This document shows, piece after piece, positions 8,449 to 15,461 of a DNA stretch of 53,698 nt (position 1 is the first letter of the stretch; each line of letters starts with the position of its first letter). Below the pieces are notes generated by a model. It was not told where the DNA came from and did no database searches. It worked only from the letters and a program-made list of their open reading frames with translations. The DNA lies in NCBI GenBank assembly GCA_025458865.1, contig JALORP010000024.1, positions 1 to 53,698 of the forward strand, read 5' to 3'. The position numbers and the translations under genes are program-made. Source of the stretch: Steroidobacteraceae bacterium. GTDB taxonomy: Bacteria; Pseudomonadota; Gammaproteobacteria; Steroidobacterales; Steroidobacteraceae.

Positions 8449-10170
8449 ATGACGCCGCTCCTGCGCCACGCCCTGCTCCTCGCCAGCCTGGCGGCACTGG
8501 TCCCGGGCGATGCCGCGCGTGCCCAGGAGCCCCGCGAGTCGACCGAGGCCCGGACGGCCGCCGCAGCCGACGAGGCCGGCGGCCCCGCAACCCCGGCGGA
8601 ACCAGGCCTTGCGGAGTCAGGAGCGGCGCTGGACGCCCGCCGCGGCGAGGCCTACGAGCGGTTCCGGGCGCTGGTCGCCGAGGGGCGCTACGCCGAGGCC
8701 GTTCCGCTCGCGCGCGAGGTCCTGCAGCTGACGGAGCAGCTGGACCCCGACCACGCAGAGCTGCCCACCGCCTACAACAACCTGGGCGTCGCCGAGCTCC
8801 GGGCCGGAGACCCTCGGGCCGCCCTCGTGAGCTTCGGCAAGGCGCTGGACCTGCTCGAGAGCTCCAAGGGCATCGGCTCCCGCCGGCTGATCGCGCCGAT
8901 GGCCGGCCTCGGCGCGGCCTACAACGCGCTCGGCGAGCCGGCGCTCGCCGCCGAGCAGCTCGAGCGGGCCATCGCAGTGAGCCGCCGTGCCGCGGGCCTG
9001 TTCAACCTCGAGCAGCTCGAGCTGATGGACGCGTTGATCCGCGCCTATGCGGCCGTCGGCTTCACCGAGGGCATCGACCGTGAGCGCCGCTATGCGGTGC
9101 AGGTCGTCGAGAAGCGCTTCGGCGCCGGCGACCCGCGCGCGCTGCCGCGGCTCAACGAGCTCGCCGAGTGGTACGAGGCGACCGGCCGCTACGCCGCCGC
9201 GCGGCTGTTCTACCGGCGGGCACTCGATATCGCCTCGCGCGAAAGCGGCGGGCGGAGCCCGGCCACGGTGAACGCCCTGCTGGCCATCGCCCGCACGCAT
9301 CGCCTGCAGTTCGCGGAGGATCCCGAGTCGCTCGTCGAGGCCCAGGACCCGATGCCTCTCACCGGGGAATCGCTGGCCGCCGCACGGGCGCGCGCGACCG
9401 CGCCCGTCCCCGCCACGATGCAGCCCCAGACAGCCATCCGGCTGCGCCTCGACCCGGAGGGCCGCAAGGCGCTCGACCAGGCGCTGTCGCTGCTCGAGTC
9501 GAGCTCCGACCCGCCCGATGCGCTGATGTCCCGGACGCTGCTCGAGCACGGCGACTGGTTCATGACCTCCGGGAGCACGGCGGAGGCGCTGTCCTACTAC
9601 GAGCGCGCCTGGCCCCTGCTCGAGTCGCTCGCCCGGGCCGACGGCGCAGCCAATCCGCTCGCCGCACCGCGCCGCCTGCTCTACCGGGCCCCGGCCGGGC
9701 AGCGGCGCAGCCGCCTGCTTGCCGGCAACGAGATCGTCGAGCTGCGCGGCGACTTCCTCGTGGACGTGGATGCGAACGGCCAGCCGGTCAGCGCCGAGGC
9801 GGCCGGCGGCAACCTCTCCGAGATTCAGTCCTCGCAGGTGCTGCGGGCCCTGAGGCGCGCGATCTTCAGCCCTGCCCACGCGGACGGCAGGCCGGTCGCC
9901 ACGACCGGCTACCGGCTGAGCGAGACCTGGTTCGAATTCGCGAGGGACTACGAGGAGCGTGCCGGCGGCGCGGACGCCTCGCCCGCGCCGAGCTCCCCGG
10001 AGGGAGGCTCGCCGACAGGCGCAGGCTCGCCGGGGGAAGCGCCGGACTCAGGCGGCACGCCACCCGGCGGCCCGGAGGGCGACGCCGGCGATTCCCCGGT
10101 CGCCGGGGACGTCGACGATGCCGCGGGCGCCGATGGCGCCCCCGCCGCCGAGCCGCCGCCGGGCAGCTGA
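8449..10170 (+). CDS. Exported TPR protein with TonB-like C-terminal domain
   Basis: 573 residues from MTPLLRHALLLASLAALVPG, a Sec signal ending at about ARA-QEP. Residues ~65-430 are tetratricopeptide-like repeats (for example YNNLGVAELRAGDPRAAL and YNALGEPALAAEQLERA). Residues ~430-505 resemble the TonB C-terminal fold: a strand ELRGDFLVDVDANGQP, a helix, then FSPAHADGRPVATTGYR. The last ~70 residues are Pro/Gly/Ser/Asp-rich and lie antisense to the convergent lipoprotein gene, overlapping it by 223 bp. It faces the ExbB/vWA operon and may be its periplasmic partner, which is inference. The upstream start in the same frame is rejected because it would bury the signal peptide. Confidence 0.75.
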   Translation: MTPLLRHALLLASLAALVPGDAARAQEPRESTEARTAAAADEAGGPATPAEPGLAESGAALDARRGEAYERFRALVAEGRYAEAVPLAREVLQLTEQLDPDHAELPTAYNNLGVAELRAGDPRAALVSFGKALDLLESSKGIGSRRLIAPMAGLGAAYNALGEPALAAEQLERAIAVSRRAAGLFNLEQLELMDALIRAYAAVGFTEGIDRERRYAVQVVEKRFGAGDPRALPRLNELAEWYEATGRYAAARLFYRRALDIASRESGGRSPATVNALLAIARTHRLQFAEDPESLVEAQDPMPLTGESLAAARARATAPVPATMQPQTAIRLRLDPEGRKALDQALSLLESSSDPPDALMSRTLLEHGDWFMTSGSTAEALSYYERAWPLLESLARADGAANPLAAPRRLLYRAPAGQRRSRLLAGNEIVELRGDFLVDVDANGQPVSAEAAGGNLSEIQSSQVLRALRRAIFSPAHADGRPVATTGYRLSETWFEFARDYEERAGGADASPAPSSPEGGSPTGAGSPGEAPDSGGTPPGGPEGDAGDSPVAGDVDDAAGADGAPAAEPPPGS

Positions 10171-10790
10171 GCCTCGACCGGCAGCATCTCCATCCCGCCA
10201 ATCTCGAGCAGGCGCATCACGCTGGCCTGCTCGGGGAACTCGATCGCGAACTTGGCGCCGGCGTCGCGCATGGCGCGCTGCGTCGCGCGCGCGAGCGGCT
10301 CCGTGCCGGAGAAGGTGCCGCTGCGTTCGCGGCCGAAGCCGGTGAACACGAAGGCATCCACGCGCTCGCCCGACGGGGCGTAGACGTCCACGCGGTAGCG
10401 GATGGTGACGGTGTAGTAGTCGCCCGCCAGGTCGCTCGGCGTCAGGAACGCGTACTCCTCGAAGCGCGGCTCGACGATGAGGCGCACCGGCGACTCGAGC
10501 GAGACGGCCGCGGCGGGCTCGGGCACCTCGACGAGCCGCTCGAACATGGCCTGCAGCAGGGCGCCGAAGCGGTCCACGTGCGCCGGCCCGAGGACCGCTT
10601 CGTAATCCACGCCCGCCCGACGCTCCTTGTGGACGAACTCGCGGAACTCCTGCGGGTAGGACACCGCCACCGCGACGGGCAGCTGGTCGATGAGCGGCGG
10701 CGGCAGCGGCTGCTTCGGTTCGAGCCGGACGGCGGAGCACGCCGACAGCGCGAGCGCGGCGGCGAGAAGGGCGGCAATCCCGGGGCGCAT
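9948..10790 (-). CDS. Lipoprotein of unknown function, last gene of the ExbB/vWA operon
   Basis: 280 residues with a lipoprotein signal (lipobox LSAC, Cys about 18). The globular part (~25-210) is soluble and mixed alpha/beta, with GDYYTVTIRYRVDVYAP and ATQRAMRDAGAKFAIEF. That pattern recalls outer-membrane assembly lipoproteins, but I do not recognise a named family. The last ~70 residues are Ala/Pro/Gly/Ser-rich and are encoded antisense to the tail of the TPR protein. It starts 4 nt after the vWA gene upstream, so it belongs to the same transcript. Confidence 0.7.
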   Translation of the reverse strand: MRPGIAALLAAALALSACSAVRLEPKQPLPPPLIDQLPVAVAVSYPQEFREFVHKERRAGVDYEAVLGPAHVDRFGALLQAMFERLVEVPEPAAAVSLESPVRLIVEPRFEEYAFLTPSDLAGDYYTVTIRYRVDVYAPSGERVDAFVFTGFGRERSGTFSGTEPLARATQRAMRDAGAKFAIEFPEQASVMRLLEIGGMEMLPVEAQLPGGGSAAGAPSAPAASSTSPATGESPASPSGPPGGVPPESGASPGEPAPVGEPPSGELGAGEASAPPARSS

Positions 10791-10794
10791 CCGC

Positions 10795-11817
10795 TCAGCT
10801 CCTGCCGCGGCGGGCGGGATCGAAGGACTCGGCGGTCAGGCCCACGAAGGTTCCTCCATTGCGCGCGCTGACGATGCGCATGAGTGTGGCATAGCGGACG
10901 CTCGTGTACTGGGGCACGTTCTGCGGCAGCGGGAAGCCGAGCGCGTGGATGCGCACCATCGGCCGCCCGTTGCGGTCCCGGGGGTTGATGCGGTCGATCT
11001 GGTCCACCACGTCCTGGACCGAGGGACCCGTGAACTCGTCGCCGAGCACGTAGATGCTGATCCGGTGTTCCGGCGTGTGGAAGGTCCGGATCGCCGCCAC
11101 GATGCCCTCGACCGGGCTCGAGTTCGAGAAGGACTGCCAGCGTCGGAAGGTGTCGAGGATCACCTTGCGCCGCGCCGGCGAGTCCGGGATCCAGCGGCCG
11201 CGGAACTCGCTGAACATGTACCCGCCCATGTCATCCATGACCTGGATGCCCTTCACGCGCGGGTAGATCTCGAGCACCTCGCGCATCTTCTGCTGGGCGT
11301 TCAGCCAGTTGTGGTTCTGCATGGACCCCGAGGTGTCCACGATGAAGATGACGTACTCGCTGTCCACGGGGATGCCGCCGATCGGCTGGTCGGCGCTGCG
11401 GCGGAAGTCCGCGCCCAGCAGGCGCTTCATCTCGTCGGTCAGCGACTGGCGCGCGACCGTCAGGCTGCCCTCGAGCAGGTTGATGGTCTCGGCCTCGCCC
11501 TTGCTCGCGGCGTACTGACCCTCGATCAGCGACAGGTCGCCGCGCAGCCGGGCGACGCGCCGCTGCTCCTCGGACAGCTGCTCCACGCGCGCCCTCAGCT
11601 CGCGCTCGAGCACGGTGGACGTGCCGCGCAGGTCGTAGAGTTCCTCCTCGAGGCGCTGGATCTGCTTGTCGAGATCCTCGCGCGCCTGCTCGAGCTGGAT
11701 CGGCTCGCCCACTTCGTTCAGCACCAGCAGCAGGATGATCGCGCCGAAGCCGCAGCTGATCACGTCCAGGAAGGACATGCTGAAGATCTCGGTTTCGCGG
11801 CGCTGCCGGCGCTTCAC
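10795..11817 (-). CDS. vWA-domain protein with ExbD/TolR-like N-terminal helix (second paralogue)
   Basis: 340 residues from a GTG that overlaps the upstream stop as GTGA. A short cytoplasmic Arg-rich N-terminus leads into a single membrane helix, SMSFLDVISCGFGA followed by IILLLVLNEV. The FLDV block is like the proton-binding Asp helix of ExbD/TolR (FIDVMLVLL). Next comes a long coiled coil (~40-120) and a von Willebrand A domain (~145-330) with MIDAS VDTSGSM. Predicted topology is an N-in bitopic protein with the vWA domain in the periplasm. It is a paralogue of the gene before it and is linked to the ExbB-like gene of this operon. A stator-type partner role is inferred, not shown. Confidence 0.85.
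   Translation of the reverse strand: MKRRQRRETEIFSMSFLDVISCGFGAIILLLVLNEVGEPIQLEQAREDLDKQIQRLEEELYDLRGTSTVLERELRARVEQLSEEQRRVARLRGDLSLIEGQYAASKGEAETINLLEGSLTVARQSLTDEMKRLLGADFRRSADQPIGGIPVDSEYVIFIVDTSGSMQNHNWLNAQQKMREVLEIYPRVKGIQVMDDMGGYMFSEFRGRWIPDSPARRKVILDTFRRWQSFSNSSPVEGIVAAIRTFHTPEHRISIYVLGDEFTGPSVQDVVDQIDRINPRDRNGRPMVRIHALGFPLPQNVPQYTSVRYATLMRIVSARNGGTFVGLTAESFDPARRGRS
11740..11781 (-). repeat. 42-nt exact direct repeat encoding SMSFLDVISCGFGA (copy 1)
   Basis: The 14 codons for this helix are identical at every base to those in the neighbouring paralogue, although the proteins differ almost everywhere else. Confidence 0.9.
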
Positions 11818-12908
11818 GGCCAGTCCCTCGACGGGCTCACGAACGCCCCGCCGGTCGCCTGCGCGAGGCGCCAGAAGTAGGTCGGCGCCGAGGGGTCGCC
11901 CTCCATCGGCAGCAGCACGACGTTGATCGGCGGAGGGCTGCGGCCGAGCGCGCGCACGGCCTGCTGCATCAGCCGCTCGCGGTCGCTCGCGTCCACGAGC
12001 GTGCGCAAGGAGGGCGGGCTCGAGCCCTGCGTCGGCAGGCCGTCGGTGATCAGGATGACGTTGTCCGGCGCCGGATTCAGGCGCCCGATGACGGCGAAGG
12101 CGTTCTCCAGGCTCGTGCCCTCGTACGGCGCGGTGCGCCGCAGGGTCCTGAGCGCATTGGCCATCGCCTCGCTGTCCTTGGACTGCAGCCACCGCCCGTC
12201 GCTGCCCTCCACGAGGGGCCAGGGCTTCGTGTTGAAGGCGTAGACCTGGAACTGCGACTCGGCCGGAAGCTGCGCCGAGATCCAGTCCACCGTGCCGATC
12301 GCCTGCTGCCACTTCTGGGAGCGCAGCTTGCGGTCGGCCGGCATGTTGCGCAGGCGGATGATGTTGACGAGCGTCTCGTCGAGCATGCTGGCCGAGGCGT
12401 CGAGCAGCACCAGGTTGCGCTTGCCGCCGACCTTGAGGCCCGTGAGGTACTGCCGGTCACCGTCGCCCGCCACCGTGCGCACCTGCGTGCCGGTCTTCAC
12501 CTCCTCGGCCGCGGCCTGCAGCCGCTGCGCCTCCTCCTCCAGCGACTTCAGGTCCGCCTTGAGCCGCTCGAGGCTCTCGCGGCGCGCCAGCGTGTTGAAC
12601 TCGAAGCGCGACAGCTCCTCGCGCGTGACCTCGAGCTTCTCGAGCACCTGCCGCGACATGCCCTCCGCGCGACGGCGCTCCTCGTCGGTGGAGGACAGCG
12701 CGTTGCGGAGCTCGGCGAGGTGCTTGTAGCCCTCAAGGACCTCCTGCTCCAGGCGCGAGGCCTCTGCCGCGAGGTCCCGGCTCGCGTCGATCCGCGCCAG
12801 GCCCGCCTGCGCGCTGATGATGGTGTAGAAGAGCACGACCGCGCCGAAGCCGCAGCTGATCACGTCCAGGAAGGACATGCTCCAGGCCTCGGCGCGCCGG
12901 CGTGCCAT
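11814..12908 (-). CDS. vWA-domain protein with ExbD/TolR-like N-terminal helix (first paralogue)
   Basis: 364 residues. After MARRRAEAW the helix SMSFLDVISCGFGA continues as VVLFYTIISAQ. A long charged coiled coil follows (~35-135, rich in Glu/Arg/Leu), then a vWA domain (~155-350) with MIDAS LLDASASM and the strand VILITDGLPTQ. The design is the same as the next gene: one membrane helix with an acidic residue, periplasmic coil, periplasmic vWA. It overlaps that gene by 4 nt and starts 3 nt after the FHA gene, implying a fixed stoichiometry. vWA domains bind protein ligands through Mg2+; the ligand is unknown. Confidence 0.85.
   Translation of the reverse strand: MARRRAEAWSMSFLDVISCGFGAVVLFYTIISAQAGLARIDASRDLAAEASRLEQEVLEGYKHLAELRNALSSTDEERRRAEGMSRQVLEKLEVTREELSRFEFNTLARRESLERLKADLKSLEEEAQRLQAAAEEVKTGTQVRTVAGDGDRQYLTGLKVGGKRNLVLLDASASMLDETLVNIIRLRNMPADRKLRSQKWQQAIGTVDWISAQLPAESQFQVYAFNTKPWPLVEGSDGRWLQSKDSEAMANALRTLRRTAPYEGTSLENAFAVIGRLNPAPDNVILITDGLPTQGSSPPSLRTLVDASDRERLMQQAVRALGRSPPPINVVLLPMEGDPSAPTYFWRLAQATGGAFVSPSRDWP
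12840..12881 (-). repeat. 42-nt exact direct repeat encoding SMSFLDVISCGFGA (copy 2)
   Basis: Identical to the 42-nt block in the downstream paralogue. The bases immediately outside differ on both sides, so identity coincides exactly with the 14-codon helix motif. Confidence 0.9.
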
Positions 12909-12911
12909 GGA

Positions 12912-14246
12912 TCAGCCCACGGCCACGAGGTCGAGCGAGAGGCCGGGCCGGCCCAGGCGCAGGCGGTCGCCGGCCGCGACGCGCGCCTGGCCGGTCACCC
13001 GCTCGCCGTTCAGGAAGGTGCCGCCGCCGCTCAGGTCGCGGACGATCACCGAGCCGTTCTCGCAGAGGAGTTCGCAGTGGCGGGGCGAGACGCCGGGGGC
13101 CGGGCCCGGCAGCGTCAGCGAACGCGGCGCGCCCGGGTCGAGGCCGACGACCAGCGGCTCCGCGGTGATCGGGTGAGCGCGGCCGGCGAACAGCACGTGC
13201 GTCGGTGGCTCGCCGTGCGCGGCCGCGCCCGCCGGCGCCAGGGGGTGCGCCCGCGGCAGCGCCGTGACGAGGGCTGGCGGGCCGCCGCCGAGCGATGCGG
13301 CGTTGTCGAGCGCGCCGCGCGCCGCGGCGCCCTCCGGCAGCTCGACCACATCCAGGCCCGGAAGCTCGGCGCAGCGCGCCGCGAGGCCCGGCAGGCGCGC
13401 CGCGCGGGACGACAGCGCCAGCGTCGCAGGCTCCTCTGCCTCGCGCGCCGCCCGCAGGAGGTCCACCAGCTGCGAGTACCAGGCCTCGGCCACGAACGCG
13501 AACTGCTCGCCCGGCAGGCTGACGCCGAAGCTGCCGGCGCCGGACTCGACCTGGATGTCCACCGTCGCGCCCGCGGCCGCGGCGGCGAGCCATCGCGGCA
13601 AGCGGTCGAACAGCTGCTGTTCGGCAGCCGCCTGGTGCAGCGGGTCGAAGCGCGTGCGCCGGACCATGGTCTCGGCGATGACCTGCGCCCACGCGGCCTG
13701 CAGCGCCTTGAGTCCGACGCGCGGCGCGATGTCCACGCGCTGGCGGCGCAGGGCGTTGCCGCCGCCCATGACCGTCAGCACGGACTGATGCAGCTCGACG
13801 TCGAGGTGGAGCACCGTGGCCTCGGCCGGCAGCGCCGCGCAGGCGGCGACGGCGGCGTCCACCCAGCCTGCGACCGGGACGCCCGCGGCGCGCGCAATGC
13901 CCGCGGCGAGGCCGAGCGACTCGCCGCGCAGCGACCCGGGCACCGCGACCAGCGCCTCGTCGCCCGGCGCAGAGATCTCCGCCCACAGCCGCGACAGGTG
14001 CAGCCAGGCGAGGTCCGCCGTGCAGCGCACGCCGGGCGCCGTGCGCGCCAGCGGCTCGAGCGACAGCGCGGACCAGAAGCGATCCGCCGCCAGCACCGGC
14101 TTCAGGCGCAGCGCCGCGGCCGCCTCCCGGCCGACCGTGACGCCGGCCGGATCGAGCAGCGCGACGCCGGGGCTCGGCGCCGACAGCGCCTCGCCTTTCA
14201 GGGCCACGAGGCCCGCGTCCACCAGCTCGAGCGCGACGAGGGACAT
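12912..14246 (-). CDS. Hsp70/actin-like domain fused to a C-terminal FHA domain
   Basis: 444 residues from the ATG MSLVALEL. Residues ~1-330 look like a degenerate Hsp70/actin (ASKHA) fold: VALVAVPGSLR-like segment (EALVAVPGSLRGESLGLAAG), AAGVPVAGWVDAAVAAC, a phosphate-2-like strand TVLHLDVELHQSVLTVM, and FDPLHQAAAEQQLFDRL. The glycines of a true phosphate loop are missing, so ATPase activity is doubtful. Residues ~360-444 form an FHA domain with VSPRHCELL and GTFLNGERV, for binding phosphothreonine. The kinase in the same operon is the obvious source of that mark. The Hsp70-like assignment is mine by eye and should be tested by structure prediction. Confidence 0.75.
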   Translation of the reverse strand: MSLVALELVDAGLVALKGEALSAPSPGVALLDPAGVTVGREAAAALRLKPVLAADRFWSALSLEPLARTAPGVRCTADLAWLHLSRLWAEISAPGDEALVAVPGSLRGESLGLAAGIARAAGVPVAGWVDAAVAACAALPAEATVLHLDVELHQSVLTVMGGGNALRRQRVDIAPRVGLKALQAAWAQVIAETMVRRTRFDPLHQAAAEQQLFDRLPRWLAAAAAGATVDIQVESGAGSFGVSLPGEQFAFVAEAWYSQLVDLLRAAREAEEPATLALSSRAARLPGLAARCAELPGLDVVELPEGAAARGALDNAASLGGGPPALVTALPRAHPLAPAGAAAHGEPPTHVLFAGRAHPITAEPLVVGLDPGAPRSLTLPGPAPGVSPRHCELLCENGSVIVRDLSGGGTFLNGERVTGQARVAAGDRLRLGRPGLSLDLVAVG

Positions 14247-14266
14247 GTTCACTCCGCCCGCGGCGC

Positions 14267-15064
14267 TCAGCGCACCTGCAGGTTGCGCAGCAGCTTCTCG
14301 TCGAGGTAGGTCTCGGCATCGAGCACGAGCCGCTCCTGCGCGAGCTGCAGGTAGTGCAGCAGGAACATCAGGAGCAGGGACAGCACCAGCGCGACGAAGG
14401 TGGAGTTGAACGCCACGCCAAGGCCCGCGGTGACGCCGGCAATGTCGCCCGTGACCGCCTTGTGCGCCTCGGCGAGCGCATCGCCGATGCCGCGCACGGT
14501 GCCGATGAAGCCGATCGCCGGGATGGCCCAGGCGATGTAGCGGATCATGGACAGCTCCGCGTCGAGCCGGTCGGCCTCCGCCTGCATGACCGCGCGCGAG
14601 GCCTCGGATACGTCCTGCACGTTGCGCGTGGCGCCGAAGCGCGCCAGCGCCGCGCGCAGCGCGCGCACGGTCAGCATGCCCTTGCGGTCGTCCGGCAGCG
14701 CCTCGAGCTGGCGCACGTACTCGCGCGTGTCCTCCGGCAGGATGCGCATGCCCTCCGGCACCTGCACCAGGTCCACCTCGAGCAGCGCGCGCTCCCGCGC
14801 GCTCGCACGGCCCTTGTAGGCGATGAGCGCGAGCGCCCACAGCATCAGGATGATGCAGGCCTCCTGCTCGAAGTCCTTCATGATCACCCAGCCGGAGCGC
14901 TGCGGCACGTAGTCCGGGTCGGTCTTCATCGCCGCGGCCTGCGCGACCAGCACGGCCTGCGCGTTGGGCCGCACCATGGCGACGTAGAAGCCGTGCACGA
15001 CGATCACGGCCGCGAGCAGCGTGAAGATGCTGTAGAGGAATTCGGTCGGGTAGCGGGTCTTCAT
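14267..15064 (-). CDS. MotA/TolQ/ExbB-type proton channel protein
   Basis: 265 residues. There are membrane helices near residues 10-30 and 65-85, a cytoplasmic helical insert (~90-165), and two C-terminal helices with the family signature IPAIGFIGTVRGIGDALAEA and GLGVAFNSTFVALVLSLLLM. The family forms pentameric inner-membrane channels that use proton flow to drive an inserted dimer of ExbD/TolR/MotB. No ExbD or TolR gene is present here. The two adjacent vWA proteins with FLDV helices are the natural partners. It sits 20 nt before the FHA gene and 25 nt after a small Pro-rich gene. Confidence 0.9.
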   Translation of the reverse strand: MKTRYPTEFLYSIFTLLAAVIVVHGFYVAMVRPNAQAVLVAQAAAMKTDPDYVPQRSGWVIMKDFEQEACIILMLWALALIAYKGRASARERALLEVDLVQVPEGMRILPEDTREYVRQLEALPDDRKGMLTVRALRAALARFGATRNVQDVSEASRAVMQAEADRLDAELSMIRYIAWAIPAIGFIGTVRGIGDALAEAHKAVTGDIAGVTAGLGVAFNSTFVALVLSLLLMFLLHYLQLAQERLVLDAETYLDEKLLRNLQVR

Positions 15065-15089
15065 GGGTGTCCGTGGGCGCGGGGCGCGC

Positions 15090-15458
15090 TCAGATGTCTA
15101 CGGGAAACGAGACCGGGAAGTCGGCGCGGACCTTCTCGGTCGGGTCGAAGCGCTGCTGGGTGGGCCCGACGTTGCGTTCGCCGGGCGGCAGCGGCGGGAG
15201 CACCTCGTCTTCCACCTCCTCCGCCGCGGCGGCCGGCGCCTCGGCGGGCGCAGCCGCCCGCGGGGCGGCCTCGCCGGCGGAGGGCGGCGGCGGGACCGGC
15301 CGCGGCGCGGTCGCCTCGGTCGGGAAGGCGAACTCTTCCTCGGCAGGCTCAGTGGCGCCCGGCGCAGCCGCGGGCGGCGCCTCGCGCGGCGGGTCGACCG
15401 CCTGCGCCAGGGCACCGAAGACTACGAGCAGGGTTGCGACGAGAAACACGTGGCGCAT
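15090..15458 (-). CDS. Small exported Pro/Ala-rich protein
   Basis: 122 residues. MRHVFLVATLLVVFGALAQA is a Sec signal peptide. The mature part (~21-100) is Pro/Ala/Glu-rich and probably disordered. The C-terminal ~25 residues (GPTQQRFDPTEKVRADFP) are less repetitive and may be the conserved contact site. I do not recognise a family. Spacing of 3 nt to the gene before and 25 nt to the channel gene after makes it an integral operon member. It could act as a flexible periplasmic linker, which is speculation. Confidence 0.7.
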   Translation of the reverse strand: MRHVFLVATLLVVFGALAQAVDPPREAPPAAAPGATEPAEEEFAFPTEATAPRPVPPPPSAGEAAPRAAAPAEAPAAAAEEVEDEVLPPLPPGERNVGPTQQRFDPTEKVRADFPVSFPVDI

Positions 15459-15461
15459 GGC

